NCBI GenBank assembly: GCA_003141315.1
Contig: PLLP01000024.1
Coordinates: forward strand, 1-64,000
Direction: 5' to 3'
From: Phycisphaerales bacterium
GTDB taxonomy: Bacteria; Planctomycetota; Phycisphaerae; Sedimentisphaerales; Anaerobacaceae
DNA length: 64,000 bases
Shown here: one piece after another, positions 42,674-51,301 of the stretch
How positions within the stretch are numbered: the first letter of the stretch is position 1
How the letters are laid out: every line of letters begins with the position of its first letter
Made by a program: the position numbers and the translations under genes
Notes under the pieces: generated by a model
Told to the model about the DNA's origin: nothing
The model's input: only the letters and a program-made list of their open reading frames with translations
Databases searched by the model: none

Positions 42674-44148
42674 CAAAATCCTCCAATCGCTTTGGCGGCA
42701 GCGTGAAGAGCAGTGTTCAAAAAAGGCGGAATGTATAAGCCGAAAATAAGAGTAAGGACGCCGAGAAAGGCAGGCGGCAGGATATTAAGAATTGTTTGGG
42801 AACCGGTTTGTGCGGAAATATTCTGCGGCGCTTTGCCCTGTGCCATATTCAGAAAAATTTTGGACATCGAGATAAATATCAGCGCAAGAACAGCAAGGTA
42901 TGCGATTGCGATACCAACGCGATGCTGCTCGAACATTGCCTTTGCGATGATAAACTCACTGATGAATAAGCCGAATGGAGGCAGGCCGACAATAGCAACG
43001 AACCCCGCCAGCCACAGAACACCGGTGGCAGGGGTAATGCTGATGATACCGGTGACGTCCTTTGAGGCCTTGGTTTTGTAGACGGCGAGGATGTTTCCTG
43101 CGACAAAAAAAAGCATCGCTTTGGTAAGGGAGTGATTAACAGCGTGGAGCATCGCTCCGAAGGCGGCGGCGCCGCTGACCCCGACGCCAAGAGCCAGAAT
43201 ACCCATGTGTTCGACGCTGGAATAGGCGAGCATTCGTTTGTAATCGGTTTGGCCCAGGATGAAAATAGCAGCCCAGATAATGGAGATGAGGCCGAAAACA
43301 ATCAGCAGGCTGGAGCTGAATTCACTTTGGCCGGCAGCGGAGAGCACCTGGTGGCTTCGCAGTATCGCCAGAAAAGCACAATTGAGCAAAGCGCCTGACA
43401 GAAGAGCTGATACGATAGAGGGCGATTCGCTGTGCGCATCCGGCAGCCATGTGTGCAAAGGAGCAAGTCCCATTTTTGTTCCGTAGCCGACGAGTAAAAA
43501 CAGAAATGCGGCGCGGAGCCATGGAATATTCAAAGTGCCGCCCTGTTGTATAAGGTCCGACAAAAGCAGTTTTGTGTCCTGGTTGCCGGCCTTGGCTGCG
43601 GCGACAGCTAAAAAGAAATTGCCAAGCAGGGCAAGTGCAATTCCAACCGAGCATATCAAAAGATATTTCCAGGTTGCTTCGAGGGAACGATTGTGACGAT
43701 GAAAATAAATCAGGGGGGCAGTGGCAAGAGTTGTTGCTTCCATTGCAACCCAGAGAAGACCTAAATGCTGGCTGGCTGTGACGAGGGTCATAGTCGCCAG
43801 AAACGCAAGCAGGCATGCTATGAAAATAGCTTCGGGAGTATTGGTAAAAATCGAACCATCCTCGAAGTCCTGCTTTTCCTGTTTCTTCTCAGAATTAAGG
43901 TAACCAACGGCATAAAACGAGGCAGCGAGGAACAGCACGCTCGTGATGCTTAAGAACAACAGGCCGGGCGCATCAAGCATAAGCCAGCCGTTCAATACAG
44001 GTTCGGGCGTGCGGCTCCACGCAATAGCGGTTAATACGCTGTGAGCAAACGCGGCCGATACGAATATCACACGGCGCAAAGTGTCGTGACGAATAATCAG
44101 CGACAAAATCGCGGCTATAATCGGAACCAAAATAAGTGCGGCTATCAT
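42673..44148 (-). CDS. HyfF-like antiporter subunit
   Basis: 491 residues, ~14 helices, PF00361 family. Markers are VAMEATTLATAPLIYFHRH, GTKMGLAPLHTWLPDAHSES, DYKRMLAYSSVEHMGILALGV (HyfF-specific SSVEHMG) and VNHSLTKAMLFFVAGN. One of two proton-channel subunits in the island complex. The stop overlaps the start of the large subunit gene (TGATG). Confidence 0.92.
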   Translation of the reverse strand: MIAALILVPIIAAILSLIIRHDTLRRVIFVSAAFAHSVLTAIAWSRTPEPVLNGWLMLDAPGLLFLSITSVLFLAASFYAVGYLNSEKKQEKQDFEDGSIFTNTPEAIFIACLLAFLATMTLVTASQHLGLLWVAMEATTLATAPLIYFHRHNRSLEATWKYLLICSVGIALALLGNFFLAVAAAKAGNQDTKLLLSDLIQQGGTLNIPWLRAAFLFLLVGYGTKMGLAPLHTWLPDAHSESPSIVSALLSGALLNCAFLAILRSHQVLSAAGQSEFSSSLLIVFGLISIIWAAIFILGQTDYKRMLAYSSVEHMGILALGVGVSGAAAFGAMLHAVNHSLTKAMLFFVAGNILAVYKTKASKDVTGIISITPATGVLWLAGFVAIVGLPPFGLFISEFIIAKAMFEQHRVGIAIAYLAVLALIFISMSKIFLNMAQGKAPQNISAQTGSQTILNILPPAFLGVLTLIFGLYIPPFLNTALHAAAKAIGGF

Positions 44149-44152
44149 CCGG

Positions 44153-44797
44153 TCAACTCCTCAGGCTCGACAACCTGTCGGTGTCGATGTGGTCTAATTC
44201 ACGATTGATGTGGAAAATTACGATACCCATCACGAAGACAGCAACGAACACATCTAACAGAATCCCAAGTTCGACAAGCAGCGGCTGCTTTTCGGCGAGG
44301 GTCATACCGAAGGTGAAGATGCCGTTTTCGAGAACTATGTATCCGAGCACCTGGGAGAGGGCTTTTTTCCTGCTGATAATCAAAAATAGGCCTGACATTA
44401 TGGTAAAGAAAGCGACAGGAACAAGCATCGGTGAGACAATATCAAGAGGAAGCGGCAGCCGGGAGCCTAACCACATGCAAACAACTAATGCCAGCGGGCC
44501 GATTATCACGGATTTTCCATATCCGATAAAAGGCTCGACCTCTCGCTGCGCACTTACATCACGCATAGCCCGCGAAAGAAGCCAGGGGAACACGATGCCC
44601 TTGAGACCTATGATAGCTGCGGAAAAAAGTGTAAGCCGAATGTCGGAAATTCCGCCGTGCATCACAAGAGGCAGGATACCCAGCGCTATGCCCTGTGCGG
44701 CAACGACGCGGATGCAGGTGCCGAGACTGCTCAGGCCAAGAAGCATCAGATTCATCAGCACAAGCAAAATCATTATTGTATCAATTGAATTATTCAT
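44153..44797 (-). CDS. HyfE-like membrane subunit
   Basis: The start ATG at 44797 (MNNSIDTIMILLVLMNLML) lies 4 bases after the HyfC-like stop; the open frame upstream to 44851 is overlap. 214 residues, seven or so helices; VLGYIVLENGIFTFGMTLAEK carries the conserved membrane glutamate of the NuoK-like part of HyfE. Links the antiporter subunits to the HyfC-like anchor. Confidence 0.9.
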   Translation of the reverse strand: MNNSIDTIMILLVLMNLMLLGLSSLGTCIRVVAAQGIALGILPLVMHGGISDIRLTLFSAAIIGLKGIVFPWLLSRAMRDVSAQREVEPFIGYGKSVIIGPLALVVCMWLGSRLPLPLDIVSPMLVPVAFFTIMSGLFLIISRKKALSQVLGYIVLENGIFTFGMTLAEKQPLLVELGILLDVFVAVFVMGIVIFHINRELDHIDTDRLSSLRS

Positions 44798-44801
44798 AAG
44801 C

Positions 44802-45713
44802 CTACCTTGAAACCAGAACCAAAGCCAAAATCGACAAAGCTGTTGCACCAAGAAGAAGCTGCGGAACGTGCAGCAATCTAAGCCTTGCCATAATTGATTC
44901 GATGATGCCTATAACAACAGCAAGAGCCAGCATTCCCAATAGCGATGAAACGATATCGAGTAATAAAATGCCGCTGTGAACCGGAACTATAATGCCAATC
45001 AGTATCGAACCTAAGAGCCAAAGTTTCAATGTTGCCCCATAAAGTATGAAGGCGAAGTCCGGCCCGCTGTGGTCGAGAACCATAACTTCGTGAATCATCG
45101 TCAACTCCAGATGTGTGTTCGGGTCATCGACAGGTATTCGACAATTTTCAGATAATAATACCACAAAAAACGCCAGGCTGATAAGAGCCAGAGCAGGGGC
45201 GGCGTGTCCCCACGAGACTGAATCTATGCCGGTAAGCATCGGGGAAAGTGAAATGTGGCCGGTATATTTGGCGACGGCGGCAAGGCCTATAAGAAACGCG
45301 GGCTCAGCCAAAGCGGAAAATGTCACTTCCCTGCTTGCACCCATACCTTCGAAGCTGGAGCCTGTATCGAGAGCGCTTAAGACCGTCATAAATCTTGCTA
45401 ATCCGAGAAAATATGCGAGGACAACAAAGTCGCCCTTGAAGGCAAACAAAGCAGGCAAACCGCCAAACGGAATAAAAACAGTAGCTGCAATAACCGCGGC
45501 AAATCCGACCAAGGGACCGGCGAGAAAAACCCATGTTGTCGTGCTGCTGTAGACTGCGCCTTTTTTGAAAAGCTTCGAAATATCATAATAGGTCTGCAAT
45601 AATGGCTGTCCCGTTCGGCCTGCGAATATCGCCTTTGTTCGATTGATGATTCCGAACATCAGAGGCGCCAGAAGCACAGCTAAAACAGAATTAGTAATCG
45701 ATATAAGGTTCAT
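44802..45713 (-). CDS. HyfC/HycD (NuoH-like) membrane subunit
   Basis: 303 residues, eight helices. FAGRTGQPLLQTYYDISKLFKK and FMTVLSALDTGSSFEGMGASRE match HycD/HyfC; VDDPNTHLELTMIHEVMVLDHSGPDFA is the acidic loop that faces the catalytic head. It follows the HyfB-like gene by 4 bases. Confidence 0.93.
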   Translation of the reverse strand: MNLISITNSVLAVLLAPLMFGIINRTKAIFAGRTGQPLLQTYYDISKLFKKGAVYSSTTTWVFLAGPLVGFAAVIAATVFIPFGGLPALFAFKGDFVVLAYFLGLARFMTVLSALDTGSSFEGMGASREVTFSALAEPAFLIGLAAVAKYTGHISLSPMLTGIDSVSWGHAAPALALISLAFFVVLLSENCRIPVDDPNTHLELTMIHEVMVLDHSGPDFAFILYGATLKLWLLGSILIGIIVPVHSGILLLDIVSSLLGMLALAVVIGIIESIMARLRLLHVPQLLLGATALSILALVLVSR

Positions 45714-45717
45714 AATT

Positions 45718-47697
45718 CTATCTCATCTTCCATACCAAAAGTATCAGAAGCGTAAGGGCGATATAAAGCACATAAAGTTGGAGCCTACCGTGTTGGAGCC
45801 AATGAAGCCTGGAAAGAGTTTTGTTAATCCAGTTAAAAACCGGCTCGAATAAATAGCGAAGGCTGACATCGGCGGTTTCCGTGGCGAAGCCGGATTCGGC
45901 GGGGAAATATTCTTTTGTCGAAACCGGTTTGCTGCGTGTCATCAGGAAAGGCTTAAAAAGGTATATAAGAGGCTGGGCGAACGAAGACGCCGTGTACTGC
46001 ATTCTTGGCGATGGCGCTGCATAACCGCAATCCCAGGTGCCCGCCGAGCGCACGGTGCGTCCGCGGAGCATCCATTTCCGCATCACTGCCAGAAACACTA
46101 CTAACCCGATAAGCAATCCAGCGGCAGCCACAAACCACCACATAACAGTGGAAGTATCAGCGACCTCCTCGGCGACAACCTGTGAGTCAAGCGAGGTTGC
46201 CTGCGTGAGAACAGGCGCAGCATAGCGAATCACATACGGCGACAACAGGCCAATAAGAATGCAGCAAATCGCCAGTATCAACATAGGCAGCCGCATCGCA
46301 AATGCAACTTCGTGAGCGCGGCGGGCATGCTCTGTTCGAGGCTCGCCGAGAAAGATAATTCCAAACGCCTTTGTGAAACAGGCACACGCGAGGCCGCCTA
46401 TCAAGGCCAACCCGCCTATAATGCACAGGGCTAACACGACCGCCTGCGCACCATTGGTAATGCCGTTTTTAAATACGCCGAGATAAATAAGAAATTCACT
46501 CGCAAAGCCGTTCAACGGAGGCAGGCCGGAAATTGCAACAGCGCCAATCAGGAAAGTAAGGCCGGTCCAGGGCATTCGTTTCAGCAGGCCGCCCAGGCTA
46601 TCGATTTCGCGGGTACCAGTGGCGTGAGCAATAGAACCTGCGCCGAGAAATAAAAGCCCCTTAAAAAAGGCGTGATTAACCACATGAAATAGTCCGCCCG
46701 CAAACCCAAGCACCGCCAAGGCAGGCAGGCCTGTGCTTAATCCGAGAAGCCCGAGGCCCAGTCCCAATGTGATTATTCCGATGTTCTCGACACTGTGATA
46801 TGCCAGGAGGCGTTTTAAGTCATGTTGCGCCAGAGCGAACAGGACGCCGAGAACGCCCGAACTTACTCCGATAGCGATAAGCAGCCATGCCCACCATTCT
46901 TGTGGCTGGCCGAGTAAAATCAGTGTCCTTACTAATCCGTAGATACCAGTTTTTATCATCACGCCGCTCATTACCGCAGAGACGTGGCTTGGAGCAGCGG
47001 GGTGCGCTTCAGGCAGCCAAACGTGCATCGGCATAAAGCCGGCCTTGGTGCCGAACCCGATGACCGCCAGCAAAAACAAAATGTTCGCGGTCGATGGAGC
47101 GATGTTGCCAATCACGTCAAAATCCAAAGAGCCGGTGCTGGAGCCGAGCAGGATGAAGAAGGCAAGGAGAAATGCCGTACCGATATGCATGGCGACAAGA
47201 TATGTCCAGCCTGCCTCACGGTTTTGTTTTTCTTCGTGCTCAAATGTGACTAAGAAAAACGACGCAAGCGACATCACTTCCCAGGCGATAAGGAACAGGA
47301 CGGCGTTTCGTGCAAGCACGACCATCGCCATCGACGCCGCCAGCATGTTATAAAAGAACCAGTGGGCGCCGAGAAATTTTTGCTGGTGGTAAGGCCGCAG
47401 ATATTGCGTTCCGTAGATGGCTGCTAAAGCAGACAGAACGAAGATGGGAATCAGAAACAACGCGGAAACGGGGTCAAGCTCTATGAAAAACGAGCCGAGC
47501 GGAATGCTCCAGTCATACCGCAGGGATTCTTTTGCTCCATTCAGAAGAACCGTTATCGCTGGTATAAGCCCGAGAACCGCACCGGCTACAACTCCTGCAC
47601 AGGCAAGCGAGGAAGATAGCTTTGGCTTATTGCCCCAAAGCAGCGCCACAAATCCGCTACAGGCGATTACACACAATCCCAAAATGAGCAGCGACAT
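45718..47697 (-). CDS. HyfB/HycC-like antiporter subunit
   Basis: 659 residues, ~16 helices. AWEVMSLASFFLVTFEHE carries the conserved glutamate; TKAGFMPMHVWLPEAHPAAPSHVSAVMSGVMIKTGIYG the lysine region; DLKRLLAYHSVENIGIITLG is specific for HycC/HyfB (YHSVENIG). The C-terminal extension includes RSAGTWDCGYAAPSPRMQYTASSFAQPL, also usual in HycC. First structural gene of the island complex, 37 bases after the regulator gene. Confidence 0.93.
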   Translation of the reverse strand: MSLLILGLCVIACSGFVALLWGNKPKLSSSLACAGVVAGAVLGLIPAITVLLNGAKESLRYDWSIPLGSFFIELDPVSALFLIPIFVLSALAAIYGTQYLRPYHQQKFLGAHWFFYNMLAASMAMVVLARNAVLFLIAWEVMSLASFFLVTFEHEEKQNREAGWTYLVAMHIGTAFLLAFFILLGSSTGSLDFDVIGNIAPSTANILFLLAVIGFGTKAGFMPMHVWLPEAHPAAPSHVSAVMSGVMIKTGIYGLVRTLILLGQPQEWWAWLLIAIGVSSGVLGVLFALAQHDLKRLLAYHSVENIGIITLGLGLGLLGLSTGLPALAVLGFAGGLFHVVNHAFFKGLLFLGAGSIAHATGTREIDSLGGLLKRMPWTGLTFLIGAVAISGLPPLNGFASEFLIYLGVFKNGITNGAQAVVLALCIIGGLALIGGLACACFTKAFGIIFLGEPRTEHARRAHEVAFAMRLPMLILAICCILIGLLSPYVIRYAAPVLTQATSLDSQVVAEEVADTSTVMWWFVAAAGLLIGLVVFLAVMRKWMLRGRTVRSAGTWDCGYAAPSPRMQYTASSFAQPLIYLFKPFLMTRSKPVSTKEYFPAESGFATETADVSLRYLFEPVFNWINKTLSRLHWLQHGRLQLYVLYIALTLLILLVWKMR

Positions 47698-47734
47698 TTA
47701 TTTTTTACCCACATTCCATCTTTATAGATGGGTT

Positions 47735-48409
47735 TTATTTTACATCTTTTTCAACTCGACAGACTTCAGCGAGGATTTCCTCACGGGTTCCCTGACGAGT
47801 GATAACATCCTTAAAGCCGGTATCCCGCAAGGCAAAAGCTAATCGCGAAAGCAAATACAGATGAGCGCGAACCGTCGGGCTGACCAGCGTGAACAAACAA
47901 TTGACCGGCTTATTATCCAGGGCAGCAAAATCTATAGGCTTTTCGAGAAAACACAGAGTCGCCATTGGTCCCGGCACATGGAGAACAATCGGATTACGAA
48001 CGTGCGGAATGGCGATGCCATCACCTATGCCAGTCGATGCCATAGCCTCGCGGGCCAGAAGCACCTGCAGAAGGAATTTTTTATCGACCTCCTCAGGCAA
48101 TCGCATCAATTCGACTACCGCGGCAAGTGCGGATTCCTTATTCGTACCGCCAACACGATAATGAATACTGCCGGCCATCAGCGCTTCAGACAGACCCGCC
48201 GGCGGCATAGACTGGCTTTCAAACTCCTGCAGGATATCAATAGAGAAGTTAACCTTGTGGCTGGTAGCCCATTCGAGAAGTTCGGCACGATTGAACCTGT
48301 AATGGTTATTCAGCCTGTAAGCGGGCAGATTTCCGCTTTGAACCCATCGATAAACCGTTTTTTCGTTGACGTTCAATAACTTTGCTACGTCTCTAACACT
48401 TAGCTGCAT
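47735..48409 (-). CDS. Helix-turn-helix / PTS-EIIA fusion, probable regulator of the island operon
   Basis: 224 residues. Residues 1-50 are an excisionase-family HTH (LSVRDVAKLLNVNEKTVYRW, LPAYRLNNHYRFNRAELLEW). Residues ~70-220 are a fructose/PtsN-type EIIA domain with the phosphorylatable histidine in GIAIPHVRNP (H136). It lies first in the island operon behind a consensus-spaced promoter. The combination suggests that the phosphorylation state of a PTS-like chain adjusts expression or activity of the membrane complex; no HPr or EI genes are in the window. The HTH might instead descend from an excisionase of the island. Confidence 0.8.
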   Translation of the reverse strand: MQLSVRDVAKLLNVNEKTVYRWVQSGNLPAYRLNNHYRFNRAELLEWATSHKVNFSIDILQEFESQSMPPAGLSEALMAGSIHYRVGGTNKESALAAVVELMRLPEEVDKKFLLQVLLAREAMASTGIGDGIAIPHVRNPIVLHVPGPMATLCFLEKPIDFAALDNKPVNCLFTLVSPTVRAHLYLLSRLAFALRDTGFKDVITRQGTREEILAEVCRVEKDVK

Positions 48410-48457
48410 TTTTTTCTCTTAATGGACAAACCGATACTTTCTTAGACAAAAGCCGAC

Positions 48458-48486
48458 ATATTAATAATCATGTCCTTAATAGTCAA
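48458..48486 (-). promoter_or_regulatory. Promoter of the island operon
   Basis: On the minus strand TTGACT (48486-48481), 17-base spacer, TAATAT (48463-48458), about 49 bases ahead of the HTH/EIIA start. Confidence 0.6.
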
Positions 48487-48788
48487 TATAATAATTTCAT
48501 CTTGTCGTAAAGCACGCTGCTGTTGAGATTCGGTCATCTTTAGAGGGCGTTATTGCAGTGAATGCGGCAACAGGGTATAATGCCTCCAAAAGCGTAGGAT
48601 AAGTGCAGCGACATATTACGAAAACCTTAGTTTGAATGTGTTTTTGACAGGCGGTCTTGAAAAATTACACTTTTGACTACACTTTTGCGGCTGCATTTAA
48701 AGGGATTTAACCGGTTTTATTGAGTTTTTGACTTTACGTAAGTTTAGTTTTTGCAGTAAGTTATAAAAAGTAGCGTTTTTCCGAAAAG

Positions 48789-48836
48789 GCTTTGGGAGCA
48801 GGAGGCCGCTGGTTCAAGTCCAGTCACCCCGATTTT
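48789..48836 (+). repeat. tRNA-Pro 3'-half copy (candidate att site)
   Basis: 48 bases identical to 40220-40267, from GCTTTGGGAGCAGG to CACCCCGATTTT. The 5' half of a tRNA is absent, so it is not a gene. It marks the distal end of the island. Confidence 0.92.
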
Positions 48837-48985
48837 TCCGCCAGTCCGTCTTCGGCGAGGCAAGCCCGCAGCGACATTAATCCCGCCTAATTCGAGGGTT
48901 ATTTTTCATTTGTACCTCCCAAACATTTTAAACGGCTATGTGCCGGGAAACCTGCTGCCGTAAAGACAATTGCCGGAAAAAAATA

Positions 48986-49017
48986 CCCCCGCTTACAATG
49001 GTTATTGTAAACGGGGG
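48986..49017 (-). terminator. Terminator of the adhesin operon
   Basis: CCCCCGcTTACAAT pairs with ATTGTAAaCGGGGG around a 4-base loop; a T-rich run follows on the minus strand. It lies 80 bases after the adhesin stop and could also act on the plus strand. Confidence 0.85.
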
Positions 49018-49096
49018 TTTGTTTCACAAACTAATTTGTTTATTCAGATATATAAGCCTGTTGCTTATTGAACTCTGAATTTCTTATCATTCTGTC

Positions 49097-51277
49097 CTAA
49101 AAGCTCCAGCCTAAGCCAGCGCTTATCGTAGCAGAAGAATCGCAGTATCCGATGCCTGCGCTAAGGGTAATATCTCTCTGTTCGCCGACAAGAGCCTTGG
49201 CGCCAAAGGCCACGGCATTCTGGTTAGAAAAATTTCCGTATCCCATTCCGACAGAAACATTCTTTCCCGCAACCGGAGCCGGGATAGCCGACAGCGCTGC
49301 TACAGAGGCTATACCTGCATAGGACTTGTCGATTCTGCCGTCAAGTCTTGAAATTTCTCTCTTGAATTGCCTCACATTAACCGCATCATAATCATTGACA
49401 CCCTCAGCAACGCCCATAACCCTTGCCGGTCCGCTCGTAGCTGTATCAGCGAATGTCGCCCCGTTATCATCCAGAGTTAAGGTCGTCGAGTTTGTTCCGC
49501 CGGAAATAACTGTGCTTGTCTGGCTGATTTCAATACCGTGTGATTCTCCTGTGTCCGTGTTCACAAGCAGTGAAACCGAGGTGCTATCCATCGCAAAACG
49601 GGAACGTGCGTTGGTGTTGGAGTTATCATTATCCGCAACCATCACGATGCTGTTGGATGCTTCGCTTTCTGTATTGCCTGTAATGGTAATCCCTGTATAT
49701 CCGCCGCTGAGATGGATGTTCGAATTGGTCACGGAAACAACGTGACTGCCATCTTCGCTGCTTATTGTGGTTTCGCCTGTAATCGTATTGGTTGCACCGG
49801 TCATCACATTGGTTGAAGTGCTGTTGCCTATGGTATTTACCGAATTCTCCGTGGTAACACCTATGTTATTGTTTGCGGCTTCGATGTTGTTTGTGCCGGT
49901 GGTGGCGTTGGCCGTAATATTATTCGTTCCATTTGCGCCGGTGGCTTCGATGGTATTTGACTGGTCGTTCGCATCGGCAGACATAACATTACTGCCCGCT
50001 GTTGCGGTTATTAAGTTATTGCCTGTAGTCGCTGTGATTGTGTTGCCCGTGCCGCCTGTCAACTGGTTTTGCCCGCCGGCGTCCAGAATATTGTCGGTGC
50101 CGGCAGTGAGGGCGTTCGTTGTGTCGGCCACAATCGAGTTTGTGCCGCCTTCGGCATTCGCCAACAGCTCATTTAACACGTTGTTGTCTCCGCCAATAGC
50201 TACGGATGTTGTCCCGTCAATATTCGCGGCGGTAATCACGTTAATTTCAGGGCTATCTGCCGTGCCGACAGAAAGGGTCGCAAGGTCATCCTCCAGTGTC
50301 AGGGTTGAAGAATTGGTGCCGCCGCTAAGCGTTGTCGTGTGGCTCGTCTGGTCAACAGTCAAACCCTCGCTATCAGCGGTCAGCGCTGAAACCTGAGTAG
50401 CTGTGGTAGCAACCGTAGCGCCACCCGTCACACCCATAGAACTGCTTGTTGTGCCGGTAATCGTGTTAGTGGCGCCGGTAAGGGTATTTGCTGAACCTGC
50501 AGTGCCGATGGTATTGGTTGCTCCGTTGGCTGTGAGGTTTCCGCCGACACTGGTGTTACCGTTTGTCGCAACTGTGAAATTACCGCTGTTAACATTTATG
50601 CCGCCATTCAATGACGACAGCCCAGTGACGCCTAACGTGTTGCTTAATGTTGTTGCACCTGTAACACCGAGTGTGCTGCTCAATGTTGTTGCGCCGGTAA
50701 CGCCAAGGGTGCTGCTTAATGTTGTTGCACCTGTAACGCCGAGGGTGCTGCTTAATGTCGCTGCACCGCTTACGCCAAGTGTGCTGCCGAGAGTCGCCGC
50801 ACCGGTAGTAGCCAGGGTACTTACTCCTGATACTGCGCCTGCGTTTGTAATACCGCTGCTGCTGTTATTAATGCCGCTTAAAGTGGAAGAGCCGCTTACG
50901 CTTAAATCGCCGCTGGCGGTGGTAGTCGAGCTGCCTACAGTTAAACTATTTGTGACCGTTGAAGTCCCACTGCCGCCGCCATTGGTTGTCGCGCTGATTA
51001 CGGTGGACTGGCCATTGGAAACAATTGTGTTGATAGAACTTGCTGAACCGTTCAAATCAGTCACAATAAAATTGCCGTAACCAAAGTTGTCATAATCCAC
51101 AAAAACCGTGACATCATCATCAGCGCCAATCTCACCGCTGGCGTTTCGCACTCCATCGCCAGCCGAATCGAAACCGCTGATATACGAATTAGCGGCCATT
51201 ACGTATTGAGGCTGCGCCATTACCATAACGAGAATCAGTATGGCCAGCTGTTTCAAAAATGTCTTCCGCCATTTCAT
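49097..51277 (-). CDS. Trimeric autotransporter adhesin (YadA-type anchor)
   Basis: 726 residues. A signal peptide (LAILILVMVMAQPQYVMAA) is followed by a Ser/Thr/Gly/Asn-rich stalk. Residues ~155-225 hold tandem 12-residue repeats of STLGVTGATTLS. Further shorter repeats (TNTITG..., NTIEATGANGTNNI) form a head/stalk, and the last ~95 residues (VNVRQFKREISRLDGRIDK, ALSAIPAPVAGKNVSVGMGYG, ISAGLGWSF) are the YadA-like membrane anchor. The protein should trimerise in the outer membrane and display the stalk for attachment. It is the second gene of a two-gene operon with the anchored protein at 51302, 24 bases away, with an AAAGGG ribosome site. Confidence 0.85.
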   Translation of the reverse strand: MKWRKTFLKQLAILILVMVMAQPQYVMAANSYISGFDSAGDGVRNASGEIGADDDVTVFVDYDNFGYGNFIVTDLNGSASSINTIVSNGQSTVISATTNGGGSGTSTVTNSLTVGSSTTTASGDLSVSGSSTLSGINNSSSGITNAGAVSGVSTLATTGAATLGSTLGVSGAATLSSTLGVTGATTLSSTLGVTGATTLSSTLGVTGATTLSNTLGVTGLSSLNGGINVNSGNFTVATNGNTSVGGNLTANGATNTIGTAGSANTLTGATNTITGTTSSSMGVTGGATVATTATQVSALTADSEGLTVDQTSHTTTLSGGTNSSTLTLEDDLATLSVGTADSPEINVITAANIDGTTSVAIGGDNNVLNELLANAEGGTNSIVADTTNALTAGTDNILDAGGQNQLTGGTGNTITATTGNNLITATAGSNVMSADANDQSNTIEATGANGTNNITANATTGTNNIEAANNNIGVTTENSVNTIGNSTSTNVMTGATNTITGETTISSEDGSHVVSVTNSNIHLSGGYTGITITGNTESEASNSIVMVADNDNSNTNARSRFAMDSTSVSLLVNTDTGESHGIEISQTSTVISGGTNSTTLTLDDNGATFADTATSGPARVMGVAEGVNDYDAVNVRQFKREISRLDGRIDKSYAGIASVAALSAIPAPVAGKNVSVGMGYGNFSNQNAVAFGAKALVGEQRDITLSAGIGYCDSSATISAGLGWSF
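50610..50830. repeat. 36-bp tandem repeats in the adhesin gene
   Basis: About six copies of a 36-base unit (core GTTGTTGCACCTGTAACACC in plus orientation) encode the 12-residue stalk repeats. Neighbouring units differ by only a few bases, so copy number may vary between strains. Confidence 0.8.
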
Positions 51278-51301
51278 AACATATCCCTTTCCTTTTAAAT
51301 G

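Larger units (their letters stand above)
40220..48836. mobile_element. tRNA-Pro-bounded genomic island carrying an Ehr-like complex
   Basis: A 48-base exact direct repeat (40220-40267 and 48789-48836), running from the anticodon loop through the 3' end of tRNA-Pro plus four bases, brackets 8.5 kb. This is the footprint left by site-specific integration into a tRNA gene. All genes inside read toward the tRNA on the minus strand: seven coding sequences for a group 4-type membrane complex and its probable regulator. No integrase or excisionase of its own is visible, so the element is fixed or was mobilised by another. Confidence 0.7.
48410..49096. other. Island border and gap
   Basis: Contains the island promoter (48458-48486), two TACACTTTTG words (48666-48675 and 48679-48688), the tRNA-Pro 3' fragment (48789-48836) and the adhesin terminator. 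No gene or integrase remnant was recognised on either strand. Confidence 0.6.

Noticed and set aside
40264-48788. Integrase or excisionase gene in the island
   Set aside because: No tyrosine or serine recombinase motifs were found; the only HTH is fused to a PTS-EIIA domain.
48789-48836. Second functional tRNA gene
   Set aside because: Only the 3' half is present; no D-arm or 5' acceptor strand precedes it.
50610-50830. CRISPR array
   Set aside because: The repeats are contiguous 36-base units without spacers and encode the 12-residue repeats of the adhesin.
49395-51080. Plus-strand genes opposite the adhesin
   Set aside because: The valine-rich frames mirror the low-complexity minus-strand coding sequence, with no start signals or family features.
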